Shown here piece by piece: positions 25,887 to 34,729 of a stretch of DNA of 64,000 nucleotides (positions within the stretch are counted from its first letter, which is position 1; every line of letters begins with the position of its first letter). The translations under genes were made by a program, and so were the position numbers. Under the pieces are notes generated by a model, which saw only the letters and a list, made by a program, of their open reading frames with translations, had not been told where the DNA came from and did no database searches. Source of the stretch: Actinomadura_C alba (GTDB taxonomy: Bacteria > Actinomycetota > Actinomycetes > Streptosporangiales > Streptosporangiaceae); contig NZ_BAAAOK010000017.1 of the NCBI RefSeq assembly GCF_039530285.1, positions 310,001 through 374,000 of the forward strand. Reading direction: 5' to 3'.

Positions 25887-25932
25887 AGACACCTGTCTAC
25901 CCCGTCCGTGCCGAACACGCCCGAGCGAGGCG

Positions 25933-26139
25933 TCAGACCTCCCTGATGTTGTCGGCGCGGCTGGATTCCACGACGGCATCCGGCCCGGGGAAGACCAGTC
26001 CGGTGTGCCCATCGTCGAACCGCACGACGTACGGCGGTTCGCCGAAATCGCCACGCACCTCGATGATGTCTCCACTCTTGTCCGGCTGCCCCACCGTGTT
26101 GCGGTGGACGTGCAGCCGGTCTCCCACTGTCGCCTGCAT
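25933..26139 (-). CDS. DUF1918 domain protein
   Basis: The 68-residue product is a complete DUF1918 domain: MQATVGDRLHVHRNTVGQPD, then DIIEVRGDFGEPPYVVRFDD and GHTGLVFPGPDAVVE. The fold resembles small SH3-like barrels. ATG 26139 gives the family length; GTG 26169 would add ten residues. It is divergent from aceE with a shared upstream region of 173 bases. Confidence 0.9.
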   Translation of the reverse strand: MQATVGDRLHVHRNTVGQPDKSGDIIEVRGDFGEPPYVVRFDDGHTGLVFPGPDAVVESSRADNIREV

Positions 26140-26312
26140 GTGACCAGCCTCTAACGAGTTCGGCCGCACGCCAAGAGGCAGAAGGAAGATCTGCGCGTAC
26201 CTGCAGGTTACCGTGGAGTAGAGATGCGTTAGCGGTCATGACGTATCACCATGGACAGCAGCAGCACCGACGACCCGTCGAAGCAGAATTTCGGCAAGCA
26301 AGAGGGGACCCT

Positions 26313-29105
26313 GTGGCTTCCGGACGCCAACGCTTTTCGATCATCAGCGACGGCCTTCCGAGCCAGCTCCCGGACATCGACCCCGATGAGACCCGGGAAT
26401 GGCTGGAATCGCTCGACACGGTCATCAAGACCGAGGGCCGCACCCGCGCGCGCTACCTGATGCTGCGGCTGCTGGAGCGCGCCCGCGAGCAACAGGTCGG
26501 CGTGCCGAGCCTGCGCAGCACGGACTTCATCAACACCATCCCGCCGGAGCACGAACCCTGGTTCCCCGGCGACGAGCACATCGAGCGCCGCGTCCGGGCC
26601 TACATCCGATGGAACGCGGCGATCATGGTGTCGCGGGCCAACCGCCCAGAGCTGTCGGTGGGCGGGCACATCGCCACGTACGCCTCCGCGGCGTCCCTCT
26701 ACGAGGTCGGCTTCAACCACTTCTTCCGCGGCAAGGACCACGGCGAGTCCGGCGACCAGGTCTTCATCCAGGGCCACGCCGCCCCGGGCATCTACGCCAG
26801 GGCCTTCCTCGAGGGCCGGCTGCCCGAGGCCCGGCTCGACGGCTTCCGCCAGGAGATCTCGCACCCGAGCGGCGGCCTGTCCTCCTACCCGCACCCGCGG
26901 CTCATGCCGGACTTCTGGGAGTTCCCGACGGTCTCCATGGGTCTCGGGGCGATCGGAGCGATCTACCAGGCGCGGTTCAACCGCTACCTGCTCGCCCGCG
27001 AGATCAAGGACACCTCGCGCTCGCAAGTGTGGGCCTTCCTGGGCGACGGCGAGATGGACGAGCCCGAGTCGCTCGGCGCGATCGGCATGGCCGCCCGCGA
27101 GGAGCTCGACAACCTGACGTTCATCGTCAACTGCAACCTGCAGCGGCTGGACGGTCCCGTACGCGGCAACGGCAAGATCATTCAGGAGCTCGAGTCGTTC
27201 TTCCGCGGTGCCGGCTGGAACGTGATCAAGGTGATCTGGGGCCGCGACTGGGACCCGCTGCTCGCCCAGGACGTCGACGGCGCGCTCGTCAACAAGATGA
27301 ACACCACGCCGGACGGCCAGTTCCAGACCTTTTCGGTGGAGAAGGGCGCCTACATCCGCGAGCGCTTCTTCGGCGACGACCCCCGGCTGCGCAAGATGGT
27401 CGAGCACCTGTCCGACGACGAGATCAGCAAGCTCTCGCGCGGCGGGCACGACTACCGCAAGCTCTACGCGGCGTTCAAGTCGGCGCGCGAGCACGTCGGC
27501 CAGCCGACGGTGATCCTGGCGCACACGATCAAGGGATGGACCCTCGGCCCGGACTTCGAGGCCCGGATGTCCAGCCACCAGATGAAGAAGCTCAGCAAGA
27601 ACGAGCTCAAGACCTTCCGCGACCGGCTCTTCCTGGAGATCCCCGACTCGGCGCTCGAAGCGGACCTGCCGCCCTACTACCACCCGGGCCAGGACTCCGA
27701 GGAGATCCAGTACATGCAGGAGCGCCGCGCCGCCCTCGGCGGCTACCTGCCCAAGCGGGTGGTGCGCGCCAAGCCGCTGAAGCTCCCCGGCGACGCCGCC
27801 TACAAGGAGCTCAAGCAGGGCTCGGGCAAGCAGGCGGTCGCCACCACGATGGCGTTCGTACGGCTGCTCAAGGACCTCATGAAGGACAAGGAGATCGGCT
27901 ACCGCTTCGTGCCGATCATCCCGGACGAGGCCCGTACGTTCGGCATGGACTCGCTGTTCCCCACGGCCAAGATCTACGCGCCGAACGGGCAGACCTACGA
28001 GCCCGCCGACCGGCACCTGATGCTGTCGTACAAGGAGTCCGGCAAAGGCCAGATCCTGCACGAGGGGATCAGCGAGGCGGGCGCGATGGCGTCGATGACG
28101 GCCGCCGCTTCGTCCTACGCCACCCACGGCGAGCACGTGATCCCGATCTACATCTTCTACTCGATGTTCGGTTTCCAGCGGACCGGCGACCAGATGTGGG
28201 CCCTCGGCGACCAGATGGGCCGCGGCTTCCTGCTCGGCGCCACCGCGGGCCGCACCACGCTGACCGGTGAGGGCCTGCAGCACAACGACGGGCACTCGCC
28301 GCTGCTCGCCTCGACCAACCCCGCCTGCGTCTACTACGACCCCGCGTGGGCGTTCGAGGTCTCGTACATCGTGCAGGACGCACTGCGCCGGATGTACGGC
28401 TCGACCGAGGAGCACCCGAACGGCGAGAACATCTTCTACTACCTCACGATCTACAACGAGCCGTACGTCCAGCCGGCCGTGCCCGAGGGCATCGACGCGC
28501 AGGGCCTGCTGAAGGGGCTCTACCACTACGCCGACGCCCCGGCGTCGGCCGGTGAAGGAGAGCGCCCGCGGGCGCAGGTCCTCGCCTCCGGCGTGGCGGC
28601 CCGGTGGGCGCTGGAGGCCCAGCGGATGCTGGCCGAGGACTGGGGCGTCGCCGCGGACGTGTGGTCGGCCACCTCCTGGACCGAGCTGCGCCGCGAGGCC
28701 ATGGACTGCGACTCCTGGAACCTGCTGCACCCCGACGAGGAGCAGAAGGTGCCGTACGTGACGCGCGCGCTGGAGGGCGCGCCCGGCCCGATCGTCGCGG
28801 TGAGCGACTTCATGCGGGCGGTACCCGACCAGATCGCCCGCTGGGTGCCCGGCGACTACTCCTCGCTCGGCACGGACGGGTTCGGATTCTCCGACACCCG
28901 CGCGGCGGCCCGCCGGTTCTTCCACGTCGACGCCGCGTCGACCACCCTGGCGGTGCTCACCCGGCTCGTGCAGCGCGGCGAGCTCAAGCCCGAGACGCTG
29001 CAGCAGGCGATCGAGCGCTACCAGCTCGGCGCGGGCGCGGGCGCCGTCGTGGGCCCGGACGCCACGCCTGCCGAGACCAGCACCGACAGCATGCAGGTCG
29101 GCTGA
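26313..29105 (+). CDS. aceE: Pyruvate dehydrogenase E1 component, homodimeric type
   Basis: The 930-residue protein matches homodimeric AceE end to end. It has the N-terminal E2-interaction region (LDTVIKTEGRTRARYLMLRL), GGHIATYASAASLYEVGFNH, the thiamine-diphosphate motif beginning GDGEMDEPES and running to VNCNLQRLDGPV, and the C-terminal region with SYKESGKGQILHEGISEAG. It decarboxylates pyruvate and acetylates the lipoyl groups of E2. GTG 26313 follows AGAGGGG and gives the usual N-terminus; ATG 26238 in the same frame would add 25 atypical residues. It is monocistronic, closed by a strong terminator. Confidence 0.96.
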   Translation: MASGRQRFSIISDGLPSQLPDIDPDETREWLESLDTVIKTEGRTRARYLMLRLLERAREQQVGVPSLRSTDFINTIPPEHEPWFPGDEHIERRVRAYIRWNAAIMVSRANRPELSVGGHIATYASAASLYEVGFNHFFRGKDHGESGDQVFIQGHAAPGIYARAFLEGRLPEARLDGFRQEISHPSGGLSSYPHPRLMPDFWEFPTVSMGLGAIGAIYQARFNRYLLAREIKDTSRSQVWAFLGDGEMDEPESLGAIGMAAREELDNLTFIVNCNLQRLDGPVRGNGKIIQELESFFRGAGWNVIKVIWGRDWDPLLAQDVDGALVNKMNTTPDGQFQTFSVEKGAYIRERFFGDDPRLRKMVEHLSDDEISKLSRGGHDYRKLYAAFKSAREHVGQPTVILAHTIKGWTLGPDFEARMSSHQMKKLSKNELKTFRDRLFLEIPDSALEADLPPYYHPGQDSEEIQYMQERRAALGGYLPKRVVRAKPLKLPGDAAYKELKQGSGKQAVATTMAFVRLLKDLMKDKEIGYRFVPIIPDEARTFGMDSLFPTAKIYAPNGQTYEPADRHLMLSYKESGKGQILHEGISEAGAMASMTAAASSYATHGEHVIPIYIFYSMFGFQRTGDQMWALGDQMGRGFLLGATAGRTTLTGEGLQHNDGHSPLLASTNPACVYYDPAWAFEVSYIVQDALRRMYGSTEEHPNGENIFYYLTIYNEPYVQPAVPEGIDAQGLLKGLYHYADAPASAGEGERPRAQVLASGVAARWALEAQRMLAEDWGVAADVWSATSWTELRREAMDCDSWNLLHPDEEQKVPYVTRALEGAPGPIVAVSDFMRAVPDQIARWVPGDYSSLGTDGFGFSDTRAAARRFFHVDAASTTLAVLTRLVQRGELKPETLQQAIERYQLGAGAGAVVGPDATPAETSTDSMQVG

Positions 29106-29124
29106 GCTCGGTCGCACGGTTCTG

Positions 29125-29160
29125 AGGACGCCCTCCGTCATGCCGACGGAGGGCGTCCTT
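29125..29160 (+). terminator. Terminator between aceE and the GAF/PucR regulator
   Basis: AGGACGCCCTCCGTC (29125-29139) and GACGGAGGGCGTCCT (29145-29159) form a perfect 15-bp stem with a 5-nt loop. It starts 19 bases after the aceE stop and can serve both convergent genes. Confidence 0.9.
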
Positions 29161-29194
29161 GTGGTCGTCCTTCTCGGAGCGGGGTTCACGGCGG

Positions 29195-31105
29195 TCAGTC
29201 CGGCGGGGTCCGCAGGCGGTGCAGTCGCAGCGCAAGCTGGAGTTCCAGTGCGCGGTCCGGCTCCTGCCAGTTCTCGCCCAGCAGATGGCCGATCCGATCC
29301 AGCCGCTGGGTCACCGTGTTGACGTGGATGTGCAGCCGCTCAGCGGTACGCGAAAGGCTGCCGCCGCTCCCGAAGTAGGTCTCCAGGGTCTGCACCAGGC
29401 CGGTGCCCCGGCGCGCGTCGTAGTCCAGCACCGGTCCGAGCGTCGAGGTAAGGAAACCCACGACGTCCCGGTTGTCGCCGACCAGCAGGCCGACGAAACC
29501 GAGCTCCTCGGCGCTCGCGGCGTCGCCCTCGCGGCCGAGGGCGAGCAACGCGTCCGTGCAGCGCCGCGCCTCCTGGAACGCGGCGGCCACCCGGTCGAAT
29601 CCGATGACCGGCCCGGCCGCCCCGGCCGTGGCCGCGACGCCGAGGGACGCGCCGAGCTCCTTGGCCACCCGGCGGGCGACGACCCCCGGCTCCTCGCCGG
29701 GCAGCAGCAGCACCATCTCGTCACCCCGGATGGCGACGAGCCCTCGCTCCACCGCCGCGTGGGAGGCGGCCCAGAAGGCCGCGCGCTCCCGATGGCCCTG
29801 CCTGCCGGCGCCTCCGGCCTCTGCCGCCGTCCGGGCCACGACCACCACGTGCGCCGCGCCGACGTCGACGCTGACCAGCCGCGCCCTCCGGGCCAGTGCG
29901 TCCGGGTCGGACAGTCTCCCGGCGAGCAGATCGTCGAGCAGCTCTCCCCGTACCCTGCCCTCGGCCTCGGCGACGGTGCGGCCGAACAGCAGCAGGAGCG
30001 CGGTGACCAGCGCGGCCCGTTCGAGAATGCGCTGGTCGGTGTCCTGCACGTCCTCGTCGGTGCGCAGCACGAGCGTGCCGAGGGCCTCGGCGCCGGCGGT
30101 GACGGAGGCCACCCAGAGCTCGCCGCGCCGTACCGTACGGCCGATGCCGCGCGAGGAGGCGACCGCGGCGGCCACGTCGGCCTCGTCGAGGTCGCCGACG
30201 GCGCCGACCGCGGCAAGCCGCCGGCCGTCGGCGTCGAGGACGAGCAGGGCCCCGCCGAGCACGTCGATCACGACGGCGGCGACGTCCTCCACGCCTCCAC
30301 CCCGTACGACGAGGTCGGTCATGCGGTCGTGCGCCAGGGCTGCGCGCTCGACGGCGGCGCTGTGCGCCCTGATGAACTCGTTGGCGGAGCTCAGCTCCTC
30401 CAGCGCCGCCCGGGTCTCCTCCAGCAGCCGCGCGTTGTCCATCGCCACGGCGGCGTGCGCGGCCAGTGAGGAGAGCAGCACGACCTCCTCCTGAGCGAAG
30501 GGGCGGGCGCTGCGGTTGGCCGCGAAGAGCACCCCGATGCCCCTCGGGCCGAGCCGCATCGGCACGCCGAGGATCGCGACGATGCCCTCCTCTTGCACGG
30601 CGGTGTCGATGGTGCCCCGGTGGTTGAACCGTTCATCGGCGAAGTAGTCGGGGGTCGTGTAGGGGACCGCCGTCTGGTCCACCAGGCCCCCGAGCCCGGC
30701 GCCCGCGGGCAGCCGCAGGGCCCGGAACGCGGCCGACACCGAGCCGTCGGTCACGCGCATGTACGTGTCGCCGCGTTCGTCGTCGTGCAGAGTCATGTAC
30801 GACACATCGGCCTTGAGCAGCTGGCGGGCCCTGCGCACGATCGCCTCGAGCACCGAGTCGAGATCACGCAGGCCCGCGAGGTCGCTGGCCGTGTCGAACA
30901 GCGCCGACAGCTCGGCCTCGCGGCGGGCACGGCGCTCCAGCAGGGCCCGCACCCGGAGTGCGGCGACCTTGGCCCGGTCGAGCTCCGCGAGCACCTCGGC
31001 GCTCGCGCCCGCAGCACGGGCTTCGAGCAGCGGCCCCTCGAACTCGACCGCTGAGGCCTCGCGCGCCAGGAGTTCGAGGAATGTACGACATGACATGCGA
31101 CTCAT
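29195..31105 (-). CDS. GAF-domain transcriptional regulator with PucR/CdaR-type C-terminal HTH
   Basis: The protein of about 636 residues has an N-terminal helical region, a GAF domain at roughly 85-240 (LFDTASDLAGLRDLDSVLEA, then GIVAILGVPMRLGPRGIGVL), a GGDEF-like CdaR middle, and a C-terminal HTH of the PucR type, GSLSRTAERLHIHVNTVTQR. It lies 11 bases downstream of a 3-hydroxybutyrate dehydrogenase gene, so it probably senses a metabolite of that pathway through GAF and controls it. ATG 31105, ATG 31096 and an upstream ATG overlapping the dehydrogenase stop are possible starts. None has a strong ribosome-binding site, which suggests coupling. Confidence 0.88.
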   Translation of the reverse strand: MSRMSCRTFLELLAREASAVEFEGPLLEARAAGASAEVLAELDRAKVAALRVRALLERRARREAELSALFDTASDLAGLRDLDSVLEAIVRRARQLLKADVSYMTLHDDERGDTYMRVTDGSVSAAFRALRLPAGAGLGGLVDQTAVPYTTPDYFADERFNHRGTIDTAVQEEGIVAILGVPMRLGPRGIGVLFAANRSARPFAQEEVVLLSSLAAHAAVAMDNARLLEETRAALEELSSANEFIRAHSAAVERAALAHDRMTDLVVRGGGVEDVAAVVIDVLGGALLVLDADGRRLAAVGAVGDLDEADVAAAVASSRGIGRTVRRGELWVASVTAGAEALGTLVLRTDEDVQDTDQRILERAALVTALLLLFGRTVAEAEGRVRGELLDDLLAGRLSDPDALARRARLVSVDVGAAHVVVVARTAAEAGGAGRQGHRERAAFWAASHAAVERGLVAIRGDEMVLLLPGEEPGVVARRVAKELGASLGVAATAGAAGPVIGFDRVAAAFQEARRCTDALLALGREGDAASAEELGFVGLLVGDNRDVVGFLTSTLGPVLDYDARRGTGLVQTLETYFGSGGSLSRTAERLHIHVNTVTQRLDRIGHLLGENWQEPDRALELQLALRLHRLRTPPD

Positions 31106-31116
31106 TGTGCGCCGGT

Positions 31117-31905
31117 TCAGTGAGCGGTCCATCCGCCGTCGATGGTCAACGAGGCCCCAGTGATCATCGATGCGTGCGGAGAGCAGAGGTAGGCGACGAG
31201 CTCGGCGACCTCGTCGGGCTCGATGAGCCGCTTGACCGCCGCCTTGGCCAGCATGACCCGCTCGACGACCTGGTCGGCCGGCATGTCGTGGGTTCGGGCC
31301 TGGTCGGCGATCTGGTCCTCCACCAGCGGCGTACGGACGTACGCCGGGTTGACGCAGTTGGACGTCACGCCATGCGCGGCCCCCTCGAGGGCGATCACCT
31401 TGGACAACCCCTCCAGCGCGTGCTTGGCCGTGACGTACGCGGACTTGTACGGCGAGGCCCGCAGCCCGTGCACGGACGAGACGTTGATGATCCGGCCCCA
31501 GCCGCGTTCGTACATGCCGGGCAGGGCGCGCCGCACGATGCGGAAGGGCGCCTCGACCATGATCCGCATGATGCGGGCGAACTCCTCGGGCGGGAACGCC
31601 TCCAGCGGCGCCACATGCTGGAGCCCCGCGTTGTTCACCACGATGTCGGCCGTGGCGTCGAGCTCCTCGACCGCCGCCATGTCGGAGAGATCGACCGGCC
31701 GCGCCGTACCGCCGATGTCCGCCGCGGCCTCCACAGCGGCGTCCGCCCGGATGTCGACGACCACCACATCGGCACCGGCGAGGGCGAGCCGCTGCGCGCA
31801 CGCCCGCCCGATCCCGCTAGCCGCGCCGGTCACAAGAGCACGCCTGCCGGCCAGATTCAGGTCGGCGGACCCGCGGGCCGCCGAATGCGGACTCAAGCTC
31901 ATCAT
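31117..31905 (-). CDS. 3-hydroxybutyrate dehydrogenase (SDR family)
   Basis: The 262-residue enzyme has the SDR cofactor motif TGAASGIGRACAQ, NNAGLQHVAPLEAFP (the NAG motif followed by the substrate-region signature of 3-hydroxybutyrate dehydrogenases), catalytic Ser-Tyr-Lys in INVSSVHGLRASPYKSAYVT and AKHALEG, and the C-terminal SMITGASLTIDGGWTAH. It should oxidise (R)-3-hydroxybutyrate to acetoacetate with NAD. Two adjacent ATG codons (31905, 31902) can start it. A perfect palindrome lies 37 bases upstream. It fits with the CoA-transferase and PHB-depolymerase genes at 39631-43706. Confidence 0.92.
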   Translation of the reverse strand: MMSLSPHSAARGSADLNLAGRRALVTGAASGIGRACAQRLALAGADVVVVDIRADAAVEAAADIGGTARPVDLSDMAAVEELDATADIVVNNAGLQHVAPLEAFPPEEFARIMRIMVEAPFRIVRRALPGMYERGWGRIINVSSVHGLRASPYKSAYVTAKHALEGLSKVIALEGAAHGVTSNCVNPAYVRTPLVEDQIADQARTHDMPADQVVERVMLAKAAVKRLIEPDEVAELVAYLCSPHASMITGASLTIDGGWTAH

Positions 31906-31941
31906 GGACGCAGAACCTACGGAGACCACCTGCCGCCTCCC

Positions 31942-31960
31942 ATGTGTCGGGCCGACACAT
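31942..31960. promoter_or_regulatory. Perfect 19-bp palindrome upstream of the hydroxybutyrate dehydrogenase gene
   Basis: ATGTGTCGG-G-CCGACACAT reads the same on both strands, with 9-bp arms around one base. Its place 37-55 bases before the start codon makes it a strong operator candidate for the GAF/PucR regulator or a repressor. Confidence 0.6.
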
Positions 31961-32359
31961 TCACGGCCCGGGCGATGTGATCCACCTCCGTGTGCGTGGG
32001 GTCGCCAAAGGGTCGGCGGGACGCGAGGGCTGCCGGGGCTGCGACGACCCATGATCGTCCACATATGGTGGCGTCCGCCATGACCGAAGTGGATCAAGTA
32101 ACCCGACCGGCCCCCTCAGTGCCACACCCCTTGATCGACACCCCAGCAGAAACCCGCCGTGATCATGCAGTTGTTCGCCTCAGGGCGGCTTGCCCATACG
32201 GACCGAACACGTTTCGGCTCAGTGGAGCCAACGGTGCAGTCTGCCGGACTCGTCCCCGTGTTGTCCGATGCGCATTGACCCGAGGGTTTACTCACGCCGT
32301 TGACGCTGTGTCCCTGATGCGCTACCTCTGGTCGGACGGGTGGAAGGGGCGCGTGCGGC
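31961..32359. other. Non-coding stretch before the 787-residue orphan gene
   Basis: About 400 bases without a supported gene. Composition drops in GC toward 32300. I see no RNA gene. Short weak frames exist in the region, but none has a family match or codon pattern that I can support. Confidence 0.5.
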
Positions 32360-34723
32360 ATGGCCGGTACGAAGGTGGACGTGCAGGCGGTCCAAGCCGA
32401 ACTCAACGCTATTCGCGGTCGGATGACGGATGTCACTCGCCTCATGAGCCCACAGGTCTGGCAGGGCGGCTCGGCCGGCCTCTTCACCACTGATCTCCAA
32501 GGCCATAACCGGTCACTGGGCCTCATGATGTTGCGCGTCTTGAGGGCGGTGGCGGCACTCAACGATCTGGCCATGGTCCTCGACCCGCCGGACATACCGC
32601 GCGTAACCCCTCAACCCGCGTTGTCCAATGGGATCGCATCGGTGTCCCCGAACGGGCTGCGGCAGTTGGAGTCGACCCTGCGTCTTGCCACTGAGGCGCT
32701 CCCCCGGCACGGAAGTCGTATCCAGGCGTTACTGTCGGCGGCCGGCCCACATGACGTGAGCACGGTTCAGTGCAAGCGCACCGCCGCATGGTGCTACGAC
32801 CAGGCCCGCCAGATGCGGACGCGGATCCACTATGCCCTGGCCGACGACAACGTCAGCCCGATGTTCGGCGTGATGAACCGTGGGCTGGCCCAGATTCCCG
32901 ACGCCCACCGGTTCGGGCGCTCTGAGATGGAACAGCTCGCCAAGCTGCAGGCACAGGCGTACCACAAGAATCTGGAGCACCCGTCCGAGGGATCACAGGC
33001 GGCGCTGGCGGACATCGGCGAATCGCTACAGGAGAACAGTAAAGACGGAAAGTACCTCAAGACGTTCTTCGACGCGGTGCCCGCCGGCTCGATCGGCAAG
33101 CTCGCCATTACGCTCCGCGGGCAGCACAAGGATGACGATCCGGTCCGGAAGACCATCCTCGACAGCAAGGACAAGCAGATCGTTGCGAACTTCGGTAGCG
33201 CCGTTGCCGCAGCGAGCCGCAAGAAGGTGCTGAACCGGCACGCCCAGGACGCTCTCAGCAAGAGTCAGGGCGTGGACATGTGGTCATCGGCGATGCTGCT
33301 GAAGTTCGGCCCGCCAGGCAAGGAGTGGGATCCGGAGCTCCTTGCAGGGATGACCAATTCGATCCTTGCCTGGAGCCGCCGGCAGCGCGAAGCATACATG
33401 CCACATCCTCCTCCCCGCCCACCGTATGAGTCGTTCAGAAAGCCTTTCAACGACACTGAACAGTGGGCTCTGGATCTAGGACTCAATCCGACCGATGCGT
33501 TGATCGCCAGTCGCGATCCCGCAAAGGTCAAGCAAGTCGTTGCTCAATGGGACCCGGTCATCCCAGTGCTCAAGCGCGCTACAGAGAACGGAACCGCGGC
33601 ACGATTGTCATTGGGAAACTACAAGGACCCTGCGAGTGCGGCCCGCGCGGCGGGTGACCTCATCGATCCACTGTGGTTGGAGCGTCACCCCAGCAAGGAC
33701 CTCGAGCCACAGGTCAACGCATTCCTGAAGGCGGCCACCACTGCGAAGCGGGGCGGATCCGACGATATGCGCATGGCGGCGCAATCATTCGCCAGCATCT
33801 TGGACGCGGTCAGCAAGCTTCCAGATCGCCGCGAGTCGGTAAAGATCGTCATCCCGGCCCAGACCCGTCACACTCTCACGCAGATCGCTGGAGCATACGG
33901 CCACGATCTGATGCGCTCGGTTGCGCCTGCCAATACGTCCAACGGCGCAGCAAACATTACACAACCTGATGACGAGTATTGGCTGACACTGAGTAACCCG
34001 CAGTACGTTCAGACCTTCCTGCAGAAAGTCCTCATCGATCCGAAGGATTTGGGTTACTTCAAAGGCATCACTGATGCACTCACCGTTACAGGAGTCACTC
34101 TCCAGTCTAAGGGTAAGCTTGGCGACCAAGATCTGGTTTCCCTTGTCGGGCGGCTCCAAGCCGCCCGACAACTTGCGGAGAACGCGCAACGCCTAGAAGG
34201 TGCTCAAGAAAGGGACCGGCAGGCTAAGATCCGTAAAGCAGCATTCGATGTAGCAGTGAGTTACTTCGGCCAGTTGCCGACCGTGGGCTACGGCAAGGAC
34301 ATCGACAAGGAGCACGTGGGGTTGCAGGCGACGCAGCGACTCGTTGACCACACGCAGCCGTTCATGGACGTCACGATGAGCGAAGCCCAGAAGAACAAGG
34401 GGGGCATCCTGTTCACCGGAAACGAGGATCTAGCTCGGCAGGTGAATCAGGCTTCCATCGGTGACGCCCGTACACGTACGCGGAACCTTGTGATTCAAGG
34501 TCTGATCAACGCCGGTAGGCTCGAACCTCCAGCAGATGCCACTTGGTTGAAAAACGGTGTGGTGACACCAGCTGGCGATACCACCGAATCGGGTTCTGAC
34601 GAGCGAACCAACCTTGACGTGTTCGCTGGAAATCACACGAAGACGATAAACGCATACGGCGATCGAATACTAAAAGCCTTTAATGAAAGCTTGCAGGTCG
34701 ACAAGACCGGCACCCCGCAGTAA
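32360..34723 (+). CDS. Large uncharacterised protein in lower-GC DNA
   Basis: The 787-residue product has no recognisable family. The first 100 residues are helical, with a W-x-G turn (MSPQVWQGGSAGLF), reminiscent of WXG100-type N-termini of polymorphic or type VII-exported proteins. This is a weak structural hint. The rest is polar and helical, with no signal peptide, membrane segment or visible catalytic motif. Codon use is less GC-rich than in the neighbours, and A/T-ending codons are frequent, especially after 33900, so horizontal transfer is likely. It ends seven bases before the stop of the convergent lipoprotein gene. Confidence 0.7.
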   Translation: MAGTKVDVQAVQAELNAIRGRMTDVTRLMSPQVWQGGSAGLFTTDLQGHNRSLGLMMLRVLRAVAALNDLAMVLDPPDIPRVTPQPALSNGIASVSPNGLRQLESTLRLATEALPRHGSRIQALLSAAGPHDVSTVQCKRTAAWCYDQARQMRTRIHYALADDNVSPMFGVMNRGLAQIPDAHRFGRSEMEQLAKLQAQAYHKNLEHPSEGSQAALADIGESLQENSKDGKYLKTFFDAVPAGSIGKLAITLRGQHKDDDPVRKTILDSKDKQIVANFGSAVAAASRKKVLNRHAQDALSKSQGVDMWSSAMLLKFGPPGKEWDPELLAGMTNSILAWSRRQREAYMPHPPPRPPYESFRKPFNDTEQWALDLGLNPTDALIASRDPAKVKQVVAQWDPVIPVLKRATENGTAARLSLGNYKDPASAARAAGDLIDPLWLERHPSKDLEPQVNAFLKAATTAKRGGSDDMRMAAQSFASILDAVSKLPDRRESVKIVIPAQTRHTLTQIAGAYGHDLMRSVAPANTSNGAANITQPDDEYWLTLSNPQYVQTFLQKVLIDPKDLGYFKGITDALTVTGVTLQSKGKLGDQDLVSLVGRLQAARQLAENAQRLEGAQERDRQAKIRKAAFDVAVSYFGQLPTVGYGKDIDKEHVGLQATQRLVDHTQPFMDVTMSEAQKNKGGILFTGNEDLARQVNQASIGDARTRTRNLVIQGLINAGRLEPPADATWLKNGVVTPAGDTTESGSDERTNLDVFAGNHTKTINAYGDRILKAFNESLQVDKTGTPQ

Positions 34724-34729
34724 CCGCAC

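Noticed and set aside
26229..29189. A 986-codon open frame on the minus strand
   Set aside because: It is the antisense shadow of aceE, with no domain and repetitive Val/Leu/Arg/Asp composition.
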